The position numbers and the translations under genes are program-made. Source: Algoriphagus aquaeductus (GTDB taxonomy: Bacteria > Bacteroidota > Bacteroidia > Cytophagales > Cyclobacteriaceae). Taken from it: a stretch of DNA of 64,000 nt. The DNA is taken from the NCBI RefSeq assembly GCF_003253485.1, contig NZ_QKTX01000014.1, positions 1 through 64,000 of the forward strand, given 5' to 3'. Shown here one piece after another: positions 52,205 through 60,881 of this stretch; position 1 is the first letter of the stretch; each line of letters begins with the position of its first letter. Below the pieces are notes generated by a model. The model saw only the letters and a program-made list of their open reading frames with translations, was not told the origin of the DNA and did no database searches.

Positions 52205-53208
52205 ACGATATTTCTATACTAGCAATTGAATCCTCGTGTGACGAGACTTCTGCCTCCATTATAGTAAATGGCAAAGTACTCAATAATATTGTGGCCACAC
52301 AATCGGTACACGAAAAATATGGAGGGGTAGTTCCCGAATTAGCCTCCCGTGCCCATCAGGAAAACCTGATTCCCGTCATCCACGAGGCCATTTCTACTTC
52401 CGGTATTTCCAAGGAGCAACTTACTGCCGTGGCCTTTACCCGAGGTCCTGGCCTGATGGGTTCGCTGCTCGTCGGAGTGAGTTTTGCCAAGGCATTTGCA
52501 AGGGCTTTGGATATTCCCCTAATCGATGTCAACCACATGCAGGCCCATGTACTGGCCCATTTTATCGAAGATCCCAAGCCGAGCTTTCCTTTCATCTGCC
52601 TTACGGTCAGTGGAGGTCATACCCAATTGGTTTTGGTCAGAGATTATTTGGATATGGAAGTGATCGGAGAGACTCAGGACGATGCTGTGGGGGAAGCTTT
52701 TGACAAGACCGCCAAGCTACTCGGTTTGCCTTATCCCGGCGGGCCCTTGGTGGATCAATACGCCAAAGAAGGAAATCCAAAAGCATTTGCATTTCCTGTC
52801 ACCCGGATGCCGGGATTGAATTATTCTTTCTCGGGGATCAAAACAGCCGTGCTTTACTTTCTTCGTGACCAGCTTCAGGAAAATCCGAACTTTATCGGGG
52901 AAAATCTGCCCGACCTTTGCGCAAGCATCCAATACACGCTGATCGAGATGCTGCTCATCAAGCTGAAAGATGCAGTAAAGCAATACGGGGTCAGGGAAAT
53001 CGCGATTGCCGGTGGTGTTTCTGCCAACTCAGGTTTGAGAGCTACTTTGACAGAGTTGGCCCGCCGAAAAGGCTGGAACCTCTATATCCCCAAATTCGAA
53101 TACTGCACTGACAATGCGGCCATGATTGCTATGGCGGCACACTACAAGTATCTCAAGGGTGAATTCGTCGGAATGGACGTGACTCCTTTGGCCAAAATGA
53201 AATTCTGA
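52195..53208 (+). CDS. tsaD: tRNA N6-adenosine threonylcarbamoyltransferase TsaD
   Basis: The 337-residue protein opens with ILAIESSCDETSASIIV, the ASKHA-fold signature, and has metal ligands in VNHMQAHVLAHF, then CLTVSGGHTQLVLVRDYLDM, the DDAVGEAFDKTAKLLGLPYP region and AIAGGVSANSGLRATLTELA. TsaD transfers threonylcarbamoyl from TsaC product to adenosine 37 of tRNAs, making t6A with TsaB and TsaE. Length is normal. The smpB gene follows after one base, and the operon continues with an NlpC/P60-like and an HNH gene. It is divergent from tamB with overlapping start regions. Confidence 0.95.
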   Translation: MGTNDISILAIESSCDETSASIIVNGKVLNNIVATQSVHEKYGGVVPELASRAHQENLIPVIHEAISTSGISKEQLTAVAFTRGPGLMGSLLVGVSFAKAFARALDIPLIDVNHMQAHVLAHFIEDPKPSFPFICLTVSGGHTQLVLVRDYLDMEVIGETQDDAVGEAFDKTAKLLGLPYPGGPLVDQYAKEGNPKAFAFPVTRMPGLNYSFSGIKTAVLYFLRDQLQENPNFIGENLPDLCASIQYTLIEMLLIKLKDAVKQYGVREIAIAGGVSANSGLRATLTELARRKGWNLYIPKFEYCTDNAAMIAMAAHYKYLKGEFVGMDVTPLAKMKF

Positions 53209-53209
53209 T

Positions 53210-53680
53210 ATGTCTACTAAGTCTAACCGCTTCGAAAAGGTTGTCAACATAAAAAATAAGAAAGCAAGCTTTGAGTTTGAGTTCATTGACACCTATGTGG
53301 CTGGCCTGATGCTCAAAGGTACCGAGATCAAGTCGATCCGCGAGGCAAAAGTATCCCTGACTGAGGCGTATTGTGTATTTTATGAAGGGGAGCTTTTTAT
53401 AAGGCAAATGCATATCTCTCCCTACAGCATGGCTTCCAGCTACAATCATGAAGCAGTAAGAGACCGAAAATTGCTACTCAACAAAAAAGAGTTGGAGAAG
53501 CTCCAAACTAAGTCCCAGGAAAAGGGGCTTGCAATCATTCCGGTTCGTATATTTATCAATGACCGAGGCAAAGCCAAATTGGAAATTGCCCTGGCGAGAG
53601 GAAAAAAAATCCATGATAAACGACAGGACCTAAAGGAAAAAGATGCAAAAAGGGAGCTCCAGCGAATGGCCTTTGATTGA
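53210..53680 (+). CDS. smpB: SsrA-binding protein SmpB
   Basis: The 156-residue protein has the SmpB core: KASFEFEFIDTYVAGLMLKG, GTEIKSIREAKVSLTEAYC, MHISPYSMASSYNHEAVRDR and a basic tail KKIHDKRQDLKEKDAKRELQ. SmpB brings tmRNA to stalled ribosomes to release them and tag the unfinished protein. Length is right. It follows tsaD after one base, and the next gene begins 38 bases before its stop. The tmRNA gene is not in this window. Confidence 0.95.
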   Translation: MSTKSNRFEKVVNIKNKKASFEFEFIDTYVAGLMLKGTEIKSIREAKVSLTEAYCVFYEGELFIRQMHISPYSMASSYNHEAVRDRKLLLNKKELEKLQTKSQEKGLAIIPVRIFINDRGKAKLEIALARGKKIHDKRQDLKEKDAKRELQRMAFD

Positions 53681-54443
53681 TGCGTATGGGATTTGTCGGC
53701 AGACAGTCCTTCCGGTTTATCACCAGCCGACTTTTGATTCTGCCTTGGTTACGCAATTGCTTTTCGGGGAATGTTACCAAATCAACGGGTTGACTTCAGA
53801 CAGGCAATGGTTTCGGGTGTATCATGAGGATACCGGGATAGGAGGATGGGTATGGGCCAAGCTGATCAAAGAAATCACTGCAGAAGAATACCAGAAGTTT
53901 CTCAATCAGGATTTTCAGATCATCACCAGCCCGATTGCAGCGATTGAGTACTTGGGTGCTAATCTGTATTTACTTCCCGGTAGCCGACTCCATTTTTCCG
54001 AACTTGAACTGTTCAACTGGCAGGATCATATCGGTTTTGCAGGCACATTTCGACCCCACGCCTCCAAAGCCTCAAGAGAAGAAATCACCGAAATCGGAAT
54101 TCGCTACCTTCATGCCCCTTTTCAGGCGGGAGGCCGGAGCATCTTCGGTTTGGACGAGGCGCATGCCTTTTCCCTGATTTTTTTCATAGGAGGGTATTCT
54201 TGGGTTTCGGGAAAAATACCCGGAAAAAGTGTTACTCCAGAAGAAGTTCAATCGGGGGATTTGTTTGTTTTTAGGGATCTGGACAAACAAATAACCCATT
54301 ATGGTCTTTACCTGGGGGCCGAAGAAATCCTCTGGATGGATCATCGGATGAAGATCTCTGATGTGGATGAGTGGGAGGACTTTTTGAGAAACAATTCCGG
54401 TGAACAGGTCGTTTTGGATTTTCGGTCTATTGTAGGTTTTTAG
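53643..54443 (+). CDS. NlpC/P60-like protein with SH3 domain, catalytic Cys replaced
   Basis: The 266-residue protein has an N-terminal bacterial SH3 domain (FGECYQINGLTSDRQWFRVY) and a C-terminal NlpC/P60 fold with YLHAPFQAGGRSIFGLDEAH, QSGDLFVFRDLDKQITHYGL and YLGAEEILWMDH. In active C40 peptidases the first segment reads GLDCSGF; here it is GLDEAHAF, so the nucleophile Cys is lost, while the His (ITHYG) remains. It may therefore bind murein without cutting it. It has no signal peptide. The ATG lies 38 bases inside smpB; a later start is possible. The HNH gene follows after one base. Confidence 0.75.
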   Translation: MQKGSSSEWPLIDAYGICRQTVLPVYHQPTFDSALVTQLLFGECYQINGLTSDRQWFRVYHEDTGIGGWVWAKLIKEITAEEYQKFLNQDFQIITSPIAAIEYLGANLYLLPGSRLHFSELELFNWQDHIGFAGTFRPHASKASREEITEIGIRYLHAPFQAGGRSIFGLDEAHAFSLIFFIGGYSWVSGKIPGKSVTPEEVQSGDLFVFRDLDKQITHYGLYLGAEEILWMDHRMKISDVDEWEDFLRNNSGEQVVLDFRSIVGF

Positions 54444-54444
54444 T

Positions 54445-54954
54445 ATGGAAAAGCGGGTGTTGGTTTTAAACTTGGATCATTCGCCGGTTGCCGTGGTGCC
54501 GGTTCAGAAGGCTATTGTCTTGGTCCTATTGGAGAAAGCCAACGTCCTCTCCACCTACGACCTGTTGGAAATCCGAACCGTTTCCCGGAGTTTTCAGTAT
54601 CCCGCGGTTATTCGCCTTTCCCAATACAAAAACATTCCCTTCAAAGGAGTCTTGCTCAATCGAGCCAACCTTTTCCGAAGGGATAAAGGAGAATGTCAGT
54701 ACTGTGGTAGCCGGCGTCACCTGACCATCGACCACGTGGTACCCCGCTCCAAAGGCGGCAAAACCTCCTGGACCAATCTCGTCACCGCCTGCAACCGATG
54801 TAATGTCAGCAAAGGAGACAAAACCCCCGAGCAGGCAGGTATGATTCTCCGCAGCGAACCCTTCAAACCTTCCTTGTCTTATTTTCTGGCCGAGTACGCG
54901 GAGCGTCAGGCGGAGGAGTGGTTGCCTTTTTTGGAGAGTAGGGTGGTGGGGTGA
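54445..54954 (+). CDS. HNH endonuclease family protein
   Basis: The 169-residue protein has an N-terminal region MEKRVLVLNLDHSPVAVVPV and a C-terminal HNH domain with paired cysteines: CQYCGSRRHLTIDHVVPRSK, then NLVTACNRCNVSKGDKTP. The CxxC...DH...N...CxxC...K order gives zinc binding plus the His-metal nuclease finger. Chromosomal HNH proteins of this size are common beside the core genes of Bacteroidota and act on DNA in unknown settings. It is the last gene of the tsaD operon, starting one base after the previous stop; the following 385 bases hold repeats and no gene. Confidence 0.85.
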   Translation: MEKRVLVLNLDHSPVAVVPVQKAIVLVLLEKANVLSTYDLLEIRTVSRSFQYPAVIRLSQYKNIPFKGVLLNRANLFRRDKGECQYCGSRRHLTIDHVVPRSKGGKTSWTNLVTACNRCNVSKGDKTPEQAGMILRSEPFKPSLSYFLAEYAERQAEEWLPFLESRVVG

Positions 54955-54973
54955 AGAGTGGGAGATTTTAAGA

Positions 54974-55320
54974 TTTGCGTTTCATCCATGAGATGCTAAA
55001 TCTTTTGTGTCTCATGAAATGGAAAATATGAGACACAAAAGTTTTTTGCTTATTCTGGGAGAAGCAATCCCGGAGTACATTGGCAAAATTCCAGACTTTT
55101 GATATTAGGGCGGATTCGGTCATGTCTTTTATAAAGTTTGTGTCTCATCCATGATACGCTAATTTGTTTGTGTCTCATGAAATGCCCATGAGAAAATGCT
55201 TCTCACACAGGGGAATGATTATCCGGGGCATTCCATCTGGCCATTAAAAATCAAATTATAAACAGATGAAATGGAAAATATGAGACGCAAAAGTTTTTGT
55301 GCTTATTCTGTGAGATGCAA
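54974..55320. repeat. Cluster of related direct and inverted repeats
   Basis: Two 48-base copies, at 54974-55021 and 55137-55184, share TTTG.GT.TCATCCATGA with a common GTGTCTCATGAAATG end. Another pair, about 55015-55066 and 55267-55320, shares TGAAATGGAAAATATGAGAC and CTTATTCTG. CTTTTGTGTCTCAT (55002-55015) and ATGAGACACAAAAG (55028-55041) form a perfect 14-bp inverted repeat followed by a T-run, so that copy could also terminate the HNH operon. The 385-base gap (54955-55339) has no ORF. Confidence 0.7.
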
Positions 55321-55339
55321 AAAAAGTAATTTCCCCAGC

Positions 55340-56803
55340 CTACTTCCCCTTCACCAAGCTCCCAAACCCAAATCCCACCAAAAACACCACCGCTGTGCCG
55401 ATCACAATCGTCATATTGGTGTGAAGGGGATTGGCAAGGGAAGCGTCCATGCCGTTTTTGACTAAGATGCTGGACAAGCTCATCCAAGCGATGACCAACA
55501 CGCCCAATATCACTCCCAAGACAGCCTGTGGTTTTTGGGCTTTGGACAACAAGCCCAAGAGAAATAATCCCAAAATTCCTCCGCTGAAAATCGAGGAGAG
55601 TGCCCACCAGGCATCCAAAGCACTGGTTACGCCATTGAAAGCCAAGCCGACCAGAATACTCGCCAAGCCCATCCCTAGGGAGGTAAGCCGAAGCACCCGA
55701 AGCGAAAGCTTTTCGGAAGGATTGGGGTGGATGTACTTTTTGAAATGATCGGAAAGAATGACTGTAGCAGAACTATTGATACTGGTGGATACGGTACTCA
55801 TGCCTGCGGCAAAAATGGATGCGATCAACAATCCGGTGACACCTACCGGGAGTTGGTGGACGATGAAATGAGGAAAAACCTTGTCCGGTGCGATGCCTTC
55901 CGGAAGCAGGTCCGGCTGGGCTTGGTAAAAGGCAAAAAGAGCTGTACCAATAAAGAAAAAGACAAAGGATACGGGCAGATAAAGCAAGCTTCCCAACCAG
56001 GTGGATTTTTTGGCTTCCTGCTCTGTTCGGGCGGTCAGGTAGCGCTGCACGTAGCTTTGGTCAATCCCGAAATTCTGCAGGTTGATAAAGAGACCATATA
56101 CCAAAATCATCCAAAAGGTAGAGGTGGTAAAATCCAGGTTGAAACTGCCCAAGCTGAATTTGTCCGACTCCTGAGCGATGCGGATGAGCTCGCTTGGTCC
56201 TCCGGGAATATTGAGAAAGATCACTCCCAAGCAAGCCAAGGCGCCTCCAATCAGGATGATTCCCTGCACAGCATCAGTCCAAACAACCGCTTCGATGCCC
56301 CCAAACATGGAATAGACTACGACGCTGATCCCGGTAATTACAATAATCATCGGAATACTCCAGCCTAGGAGCGCGTTCATCGGTAAGGCCAGGAGGTACA
56401 TGATTGCTCCCATTCTGGCCAGTTGGGTAAGGAGGTAGCATAGGGATGCATAGATTCTCGCCCAAGCTCCAAATCGCTGTTCGAGGTAAAAATATGCGGA
56501 TTCGCTTTGGAGCCTCCGGTATAGTGGCACAAAAAATTTCACAGCTATCCAAGCCGCAAGCGGGATAGAAAGACTGAATACAAACCCGTTCCAATTGCCT
56601 CCATAGGCATTTCCCGGTAAAGCCAGAAAGCTGATGCTACTCACAAACGTGGCAAAAATGGACATGCCAATCGCCCAGGAAGGAAGCCGTCCACCTCCTG
56701 TGGTAAAGTCGGAAGCACTTCGTTTTCTGAACGAAAAAGAAACCCCAAATCCTACAATGGCGAGCATGTACACCAGGAAGATGGATAAGTCGAGAATCGG
56801 CAT
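55340..56803 (-). CDS. Sodium:solute symporter family protein
   Basis: The 487-residue protein has about thirteen membrane segments and the SSS-family signatures: SDFTTGGGRLPSWAIGMSIF, SYVQRYLTARTEQEAKKS and GMSTVSTSINSSATVILSDH. SSS proteins use sodium gradients to bring in sugars, sialic acid, amino acids or vitamins. The substrate cannot be read directly; the neighbours (an aldolase of the dihydrodipicolinate synthase/NanA family and a sialidase-like protein) suggest a sugar acid. The gene ends in the repeat-rich gap and lies 36 bases downstream of the aldolase gene, so the three form an operon. Confidence 0.85.
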   Translation of the reverse strand: MPILDLSIFLVYMLAIVGFGVSFSFRKRSASDFTTGGGRLPSWAIGMSIFATFVSSISFLALPGNAYGGNWNGFVFSLSIPLAAWIAVKFFVPLYRRLQSESAYFYLEQRFGAWARIYASLCYLLTQLARMGAIMYLLALPMNALLGWSIPMIIVITGISVVVYSMFGGIEAVVWTDAVQGIILIGGALACLGVIFLNIPGGPSELIRIAQESDKFSLGSFNLDFTTSTFWMILVYGLFINLQNFGIDQSYVQRYLTARTEQEAKKSTWLGSLLYLPVSFVFFFIGTALFAFYQAQPDLLPEGIAPDKVFPHFIVHQLPVGVTGLLIASIFAAGMSTVSTSINSSATVILSDHFKKYIHPNPSEKLSLRVLRLTSLGMGLASILVGLAFNGVTSALDAWWALSSIFSGGILGLFLLGLLSKAQKPQAVLGVILGVLVIAWMSLSSILVKNGMDASLANPLHTNMTIVIGTAVVFLVGFGFGSLVKGK

Positions 56804-56839
56804 TTTGGGAACTTGAAAAGATGTGACTTCGGGCTGAAT

Positions 56840-57772
56840 TTAAAGAGTAACTGTCGAAGATACTTTTTCTTTTACACGAAGGTACTTTTCATGCAAGGCT
56901 TTCTTTTCTTCTTCATTGTAAGCAGAAAGGGGTGGAGCCAAAATTCCTCTGCACAGTCCCTCGAATGCCAAGGCTGCCTTTAGTCCCTTGAGATAGCAGG
57001 ATTTGTAAGTTTGATTTTCATAAAGATTTTTACTCAGGAAGAGGATCGTGTCTTGCAGCTCTTTGAGCCGGCTTCTTTCACCGGTCTGAAAAGTTTCAAA
57101 AGCTTGGACATAGAGTTCGGGGAAAAGATTGGCTCCTCCGGTCACTCCACCATGCCCACCCATTTCCAGGGTTTGGGTTAGAATTTCCTCCGGACCTACA
57201 AAAATCCTAAACTCTTGTCGGTTGCGAAATGTGGAACATAAGGCTTCAAAATTTCCCAAATCCCCACTGCTGTCTTTGATGCCGATGATATTGGGATGGT
57301 TTGAGAGGTCTTTTACCGTCTGCAGATCTATAAAAATCTTAGTGTGGGAGGGCATATTATACAAAAAGAGCGGCAAGGTTACCGCCTCGGCCAATTGACG
57401 GTAATACGCCGTAAGCTCTTCCTGACCGATATTCATATAAAAAGGCGGGGCTGCTACTAGCGCCGAAGCCCCGGATTCTGCAGCGATTGCAGCCAGGTCT
57501 AGGCTTTCTACAAACGAACAATCCGTGATCCCGACCAATACAGGTACTTTTCCGCTGACCTGACGGCAAACTTGCCGGATCAGATCACTTTTTACATCTG
57601 AACTTAAACTCGCAGATTCTCCGGTGGTTCCCAAAATGAAAATTCCATGAACTCCTCCTTCCAGCAAATGATCGACTATCCGGATGGTATGTGCCACGTC
57701 CAGCGAATAATCCGCATTTAAAGGAGTGATCATGGGCGGTATGATTCCATGAAATTCTACTGGGTTCTTCAT
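56840..57772 (-). CDS. Dihydrodipicolinate synthase/NanA-family aldolase
   Basis: The 310-residue TIM-barrel protein has GGVHGIFILGTTGESASLSS, the tyrosine motif LPLFLYNMPSHTKIF and the Schiff-base Lys in NIIGIKDSSGDLGNF. This class I aldolase family includes DapA, N-acetylneuraminate lyase and keto-deoxy sugar acid aldolases. Its position between an SSS transporter and a sialidase-like protein, away from lysine genes, favours breakdown of a keto sugar acid over lysine synthesis. Length fits the family. It begins 21 bases after the sialidase-like gene. Confidence 0.85.
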   Translation of the reverse strand: MKNPVEFHGIIPPMITPLNADYSLDVAHTIRIVDHLLEGGVHGIFILGTTGESASLSSDVKSDLIRQVCRQVSGKVPVLVGITDCSFVESLDLAAIAAESGASALVAAPPFYMNIGQEELTAYYRQLAEAVTLPLFLYNMPSHTKIFIDLQTVKDLSNHPNIIGIKDSSGDLGNFEALCSTFRNRQEFRIFVGPEEILTQTLEMGGHGGVTGGANLFPELYVQAFETFQTGERSRLKELQDTILFLSKNLYENQTYKSCYLKGLKAALAFEGLCRGILAPPLSAYNEEEKKALHEKYLRVKEKVSSTVTL

Positions 57773-57793
57773 AGGCTTGGGATAGGGGTTAGG

Positions 57794-58798
57794 TTACAGC
57801 GTTAAATGAATGTACTTAATCTTGGTCCGATGGTAAGTGTAGGTCAGGTGGACTGTTCCGTCTTGGGCCTCAATGATGGCCGGATAGCTGAACTCTCCTT
57901 CTTTTTCGTCCTCCAATACCAGCAACTCTTCCCAACTAATACCGTCAGTTGAGCCAAAAAGACTAATCTTGTTTCTGCCTTTTTGAATAGGATTGCAAAG
58001 CAGTAAATGATAGCCGCTTTTGAGGGTGACTGCATCTATCCCCGAATTGTTGTGAATCAATCCCGTACCTTCCATTTTGCTCCAGCTTTTCCCCTGGTCA
58101 GAAGACCAAGAGGTGGCGATCTCTCCTTCTCGGGTTCGGAAAAGAAGCTGGATTTTTTCTTTCGGATGAAAGAGAACAGTAGGCTGGATAGCACTGAAGG
58201 ATCCTGCTATGGTTGATTTTTCCCAGTTTTTCAGATCGGGATCAGTGAATTCCACATGGGAATTCCATACGCCGTTGACCTCAAAACTACTGGGATGAAG
58301 AAGTCGGCCATCGGACAGCACGACGGCTTTGTTTTTGACCGGACCCAAAAATCCCGGAGGGATTTGGACTTCTTTGGACCAGCTTTTTCCTTGGTCTTTG
58401 GAGGTTTTATACAAGCCCCACCACTCCCGTGGATTTGGGCCTTCTTTGTAAAAAAGTATCAGGGTTCCGTCCTCTTTTTGATGTAGGACAGGATTCCAGG
58501 TTGGATTTCTGAAGGTTTGATTTTCGATTCCATCCGCGGCCAAAGTTGGAGAAGACCACTTGTCGTTTTTCAACAAGGCAGTATAGATGCTTACATCCGG
58601 GTGTTTTTCGTAAGTGCCTCCAAACCACGCGGCAAGAATTCCTTCTGGAGTTTCGACCAGTGTAGAGGCATGGCAGGAAGGAAACGGTGCCGATTCGTAG
58701 ATAAATCCAGATTTCAGGATTTTTGGCTGGGGTTTTTCAGATAAAAAATCCTCACCTCCAAGGGAAGTGAGGATAACTAAAATAAGTAAATAGTGCAT
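57794..58798 (-). CDS. Sialidase-like BNR-repeat protein
   Basis: The 334-residue protein has a Sec-type signal (MHYLLILVILTSLGGEDF) and a beta-propeller with Asp boxes: SKDQGKSWSKEVQ, SSDQGKSWSKMEG and STDGISWEEL. The N-terminal region FPSCHASTLVETPEGILAAW matches the BNR_2 exo-sialidase-like family. Members remove terminal sugars such as sialic acid from polymers outside the cytoplasm, but many are not sialidases and the actual sugar is uncertain. It is the first gene of the operon with the aldolase and transporter. Confidence 0.8.
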   Translation of the reverse strand: MHYLLILVILTSLGGEDFLSEKPQPKILKSGFIYESAPFPSCHASTLVETPEGILAAWFGGTYEKHPDVSIYTALLKNDKWSSPTLAADGIENQTFRNPTWNPVLHQKEDGTLILFYKEGPNPREWWGLYKTSKDQGKSWSKEVQIPPGFLGPVKNKAVVLSDGRLLHPSSFEVNGVWNSHVEFTDPDLKNWEKSTIAGSFSAIQPTVLFHPKEKIQLLFRTREGEIATSWSSDQGKSWSKMEGTGLIHNNSGIDAVTLKSGYHLLLCNPIQKGRNKISLFGSTDGISWEELLVLEDEKEGEFSYPAIIEAQDGTVHLTYTYHRTKIKYIHLTL

Positions 58799-58924
58799 GG
58801 TTGAGCGGAAATGGGGTATTTGATTCCATTAATTTAAAAAGATGGCCCCAGATTTTGAAAAAACTGTCTGGTAGTGACCTGTACAAACTTCAAAAGGATT
58901 GCACTTGACACCTTTTTGATAATC

Positions 58925-59281
58925 TTAAGAAAGCAGAACTTCCGCTGGAATTCTTAACTCCTTATGGAAAATTTTGGCCATTTCAAGAGTAAGAGGTTTT
59001 CTTTTATTGAGAACCGATGATATATATCCTTTACTTCCAATTTTTCCAACGAAGTCTTGATTTTTGATGCCTAATTCCTTCATTCTAAGTTTGATGGTTT
59101 CAATAGGATCGGGTAATGGTATGGGGTAAAATTGATCCTCATAATTTTTAATTAGAACTAAGGCTACCTCTAATTTTTTACCCTCTGGGGTATTGGGATG
59201 TATCTTTTTATCAAATTGCTCATCAACCCAATTGAGTAGGTTTTGATACTCCTCTTCCGATTTTATTACTGAAAGTTCCAT
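58925..59281 (-). CDS. higA: HigA-type antitoxin, XRE helix-turn-helix
   Basis: The 118-residue protein has the long N-terminal helical part of HigA2-like antitoxins (SEEEYQNLLNWVDEQFDKKI) and a C-terminal XRE HTH with IETIKLRMKELGIKNQDFVG, then KGYISSVLNKRKPLTLEMAK. It neutralises the HigB toxin and represses the operon. Its ATG follows the toxin stop by two bases, so the order is toxin first, as in classical higBA. The pair is flanked by genes of sugar breakdown, which it interrupts. Confidence 0.85.
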   Translation of the reverse strand: MELSVIKSEEEYQNLLNWVDEQFDKKIHPNTPEGKKLEVALVLIKNYEDQFYPIPLPDPIETIKLRMKELGIKNQDFVGKIGSKGYISSVLNKRKPLTLEMAKIFHKELRIPAEVLLS

Positions 59282-59283
59282 GT

Positions 59284-59592
59284 CTATTTTTTAAATGATA
59301 TAGAGGCTACATCGATTTTATCATATTCTTGATGTGTTCCAAACCACTTGATTTGAACTGTTTTGTAATCGAAAACAATTCTCACAACCAAACGAAATTT
59401 GTTACCCATGATATTGAAAACAACGCGGTCATCTTTAACAATACTAGCATTTCCATAAATCTCTTTTAACTCATTAAAAGAGGATATTTCTAATTTTTGA
59501 AATTCATGGTACCATTCAAATAACGCATTTCGCGCATTTGGGTACACTAATGAATATTCTAGAAGTGTCTTTCTGGTTATAATGTTGAACAT
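59284..59592 (-). CDS. higB: HigB-type toxin (mRNA interferase)
   Basis: The 102-residue protein starts MFNIITRKTLLEYSLVYPNA and has VVFNIMGNKFRLVVRIVFDY and WFGTHQEYDKIDV, the features of the HigB_toxin family (RelE-like ribosome-dependent mRNA cleavage). I chose ATG 59592; an in-frame ATG at 59616 adds eight hydrophobic residues that do not belong to the fold. All expected residues seem intact, so the toxin is probably active. It overlaps no other gene and is followed by higA after two bases. Confidence 0.85.
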   Translation of the reverse strand: MFNIITRKTLLEYSLVYPNARNALFEWYHEFQKLEISSFNELKEIYGNASIVKDDRVVFNIMGNKFRLVVRIVFDYKTVQIKWFGTHQEYDKIDVASISFKK

Positions 59593-59625
59593 AAAAATAA
59601 ATAAAAAGTTTACCAATAGAAAACA

Positions 59626-60810
59626 TTAATCTAAATTCTTTTCCACAAACTCCAAAAATATCCTCCAATCCTCCCAAGTCAGGTCGTGCGCTCCCTCGCG
59701 GATATGGTAGCCTACCGATTCCAGATGTACAGGCCCTTCAAACTCCTCAAACTCTTTTTCGAAAACAGCCTTTTTCCCATAGATCTCACTCGCTATCCGA
59801 CTTCCCAGCTGAATTCCCAAATATTCGCCTTTCGGGTCTGCCCACCGATCTTCTCTGGCACTGGAATAATAGACTGCTCTCGGGGCGATTAGTCCCGGGA
59901 GGAGGTGTTGGTCAAGGGGAAGGCTTTCTTCCTTACCGTTGTATTTGAGGAAATTGTCGGCAAACCAATGCGGGAAGCGCGTATTGATGGCCTCTATTGT
60001 TTCTCCAAATTTTCGTTTGGAAAGTGCGGCTCCACCGCATCCCGATTCATTGGCATAGGTAATGGCCCAGCGGGGATCATTGGCAGAGGTCCAAAGGGCC
60101 GTTTTTCCGGTTCGGGAATGCCCGACGAGTACCGACTTTTTCGAATCAATCCTCGGGTGTTGCTCCAAGTAATCCATGGCCCGCATGGCAGCCCAACCCC
60201 AAGCGCCGAAAGCTTTTAGGCCATCCGATTTTCCGATTTGCTCAGGATAGAGGGTGGAAATGATCCCGTTTTGGTAGGTTTTGGCATCATCCGGAGCCAC
60301 GGTCTCCACATGAAAGGAAGCGGTGGCCAAGCCTCGTTGGATCAATTCACGAACTGGCCAAAAGGCCTCGTCAACTAATTTTCCATCCGGATAGTTAGGA
60401 AGGTAATTGATGAGGAGAATAACCGGAAAGGGACCTTTTTGGGGTTTGGGAAGGAAAAAGTTGATCCGAATCGTATGGCTTTTTCCATTTCGACCAACGG
60501 TGATGTTTACTTCTTCCAGGTCTGCGATTTGGGAAAAAGGGTTGGCATTTTCCTTTACTACCTCGAAAGAAATGGCCTCAAAATCTTTTGGAAGTTGTCC
60601 ATAGACTTCCGATTCAAACAGGCGGAAAATCTCCGGTCTTCGTGTCTTTTCCCAATCTTCAACTGTGTGAATCAGTTTTCCTTTTTCACTGACAAAAGGG
60701 TCGGGCAAATGAAGCGCAGGGACTTTACTTTCGTTGTAGTTGGGAGGAGTTTGAGACATGGTATTCAGTGGAATCAGGATTGAGGCAAGGAGAAGAGAGA
60801 TTAATTTCAT
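59626..60810 (-). CDS. CE15-type glucuronoyl esterase-like protein
   Basis: The 394-residue protein has a Sec signal (LISLLLASILIPLNTMSQTP) and an alpha/beta-hydrolase domain. The nucleophile elbow is VLVGHSRTGKTALW, with TYANESGCGGAALSKRKFGE as the typical CE15 block, and a His in REGAHDLTWEDW near the end. Glucuronoyl esterases cut ester links between lignin and glucuronoxylan, or other uronic acid esters; the actual substrate is unknown. It is predicted to be exported. It stands after a structured repeat (60882-60971) and before the higBA pair. Confidence 0.8.
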   Translation of the reverse strand: MKLISLLLASILIPLNTMSQTPPNYNESKVPALHLPDPFVSEKGKLIHTVEDWEKTRRPEIFRLFESEVYGQLPKDFEAISFEVVKENANPFSQIADLEEVNITVGRNGKSHTIRINFFLPKPQKGPFPVILLINYLPNYPDGKLVDEAFWPVRELIQRGLATASFHVETVAPDDAKTYQNGIISTLYPEQIGKSDGLKAFGAWGWAAMRAMDYLEQHPRIDSKKSVLVGHSRTGKTALWTSANDPRWAITYANESGCGGAALSKRKFGETIEAINTRFPHWFADNFLKYNGKEESLPLDQHLLPGLIAPRAVYYSSAREDRWADPKGEYLGIQLGSRIASEIYGKKAVFEKEFEEFEGPVHLESVGYHIREGAHDLTWEDWRIFLEFVEKNLD

Positions 60811-60881
60811 CTTTTTTTTAGATACATTAAGTTGTTACACTCTCACATTCAATTTAATTGAGTTTTTGTTTTTTACTCTTT

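Noticed and set aside
54974..55320. CRISPR array
   Set aside because: The repeats are few, of two kinds, irregularly spaced and not separated by equal-length unique spacers; no cas genes are nearby.
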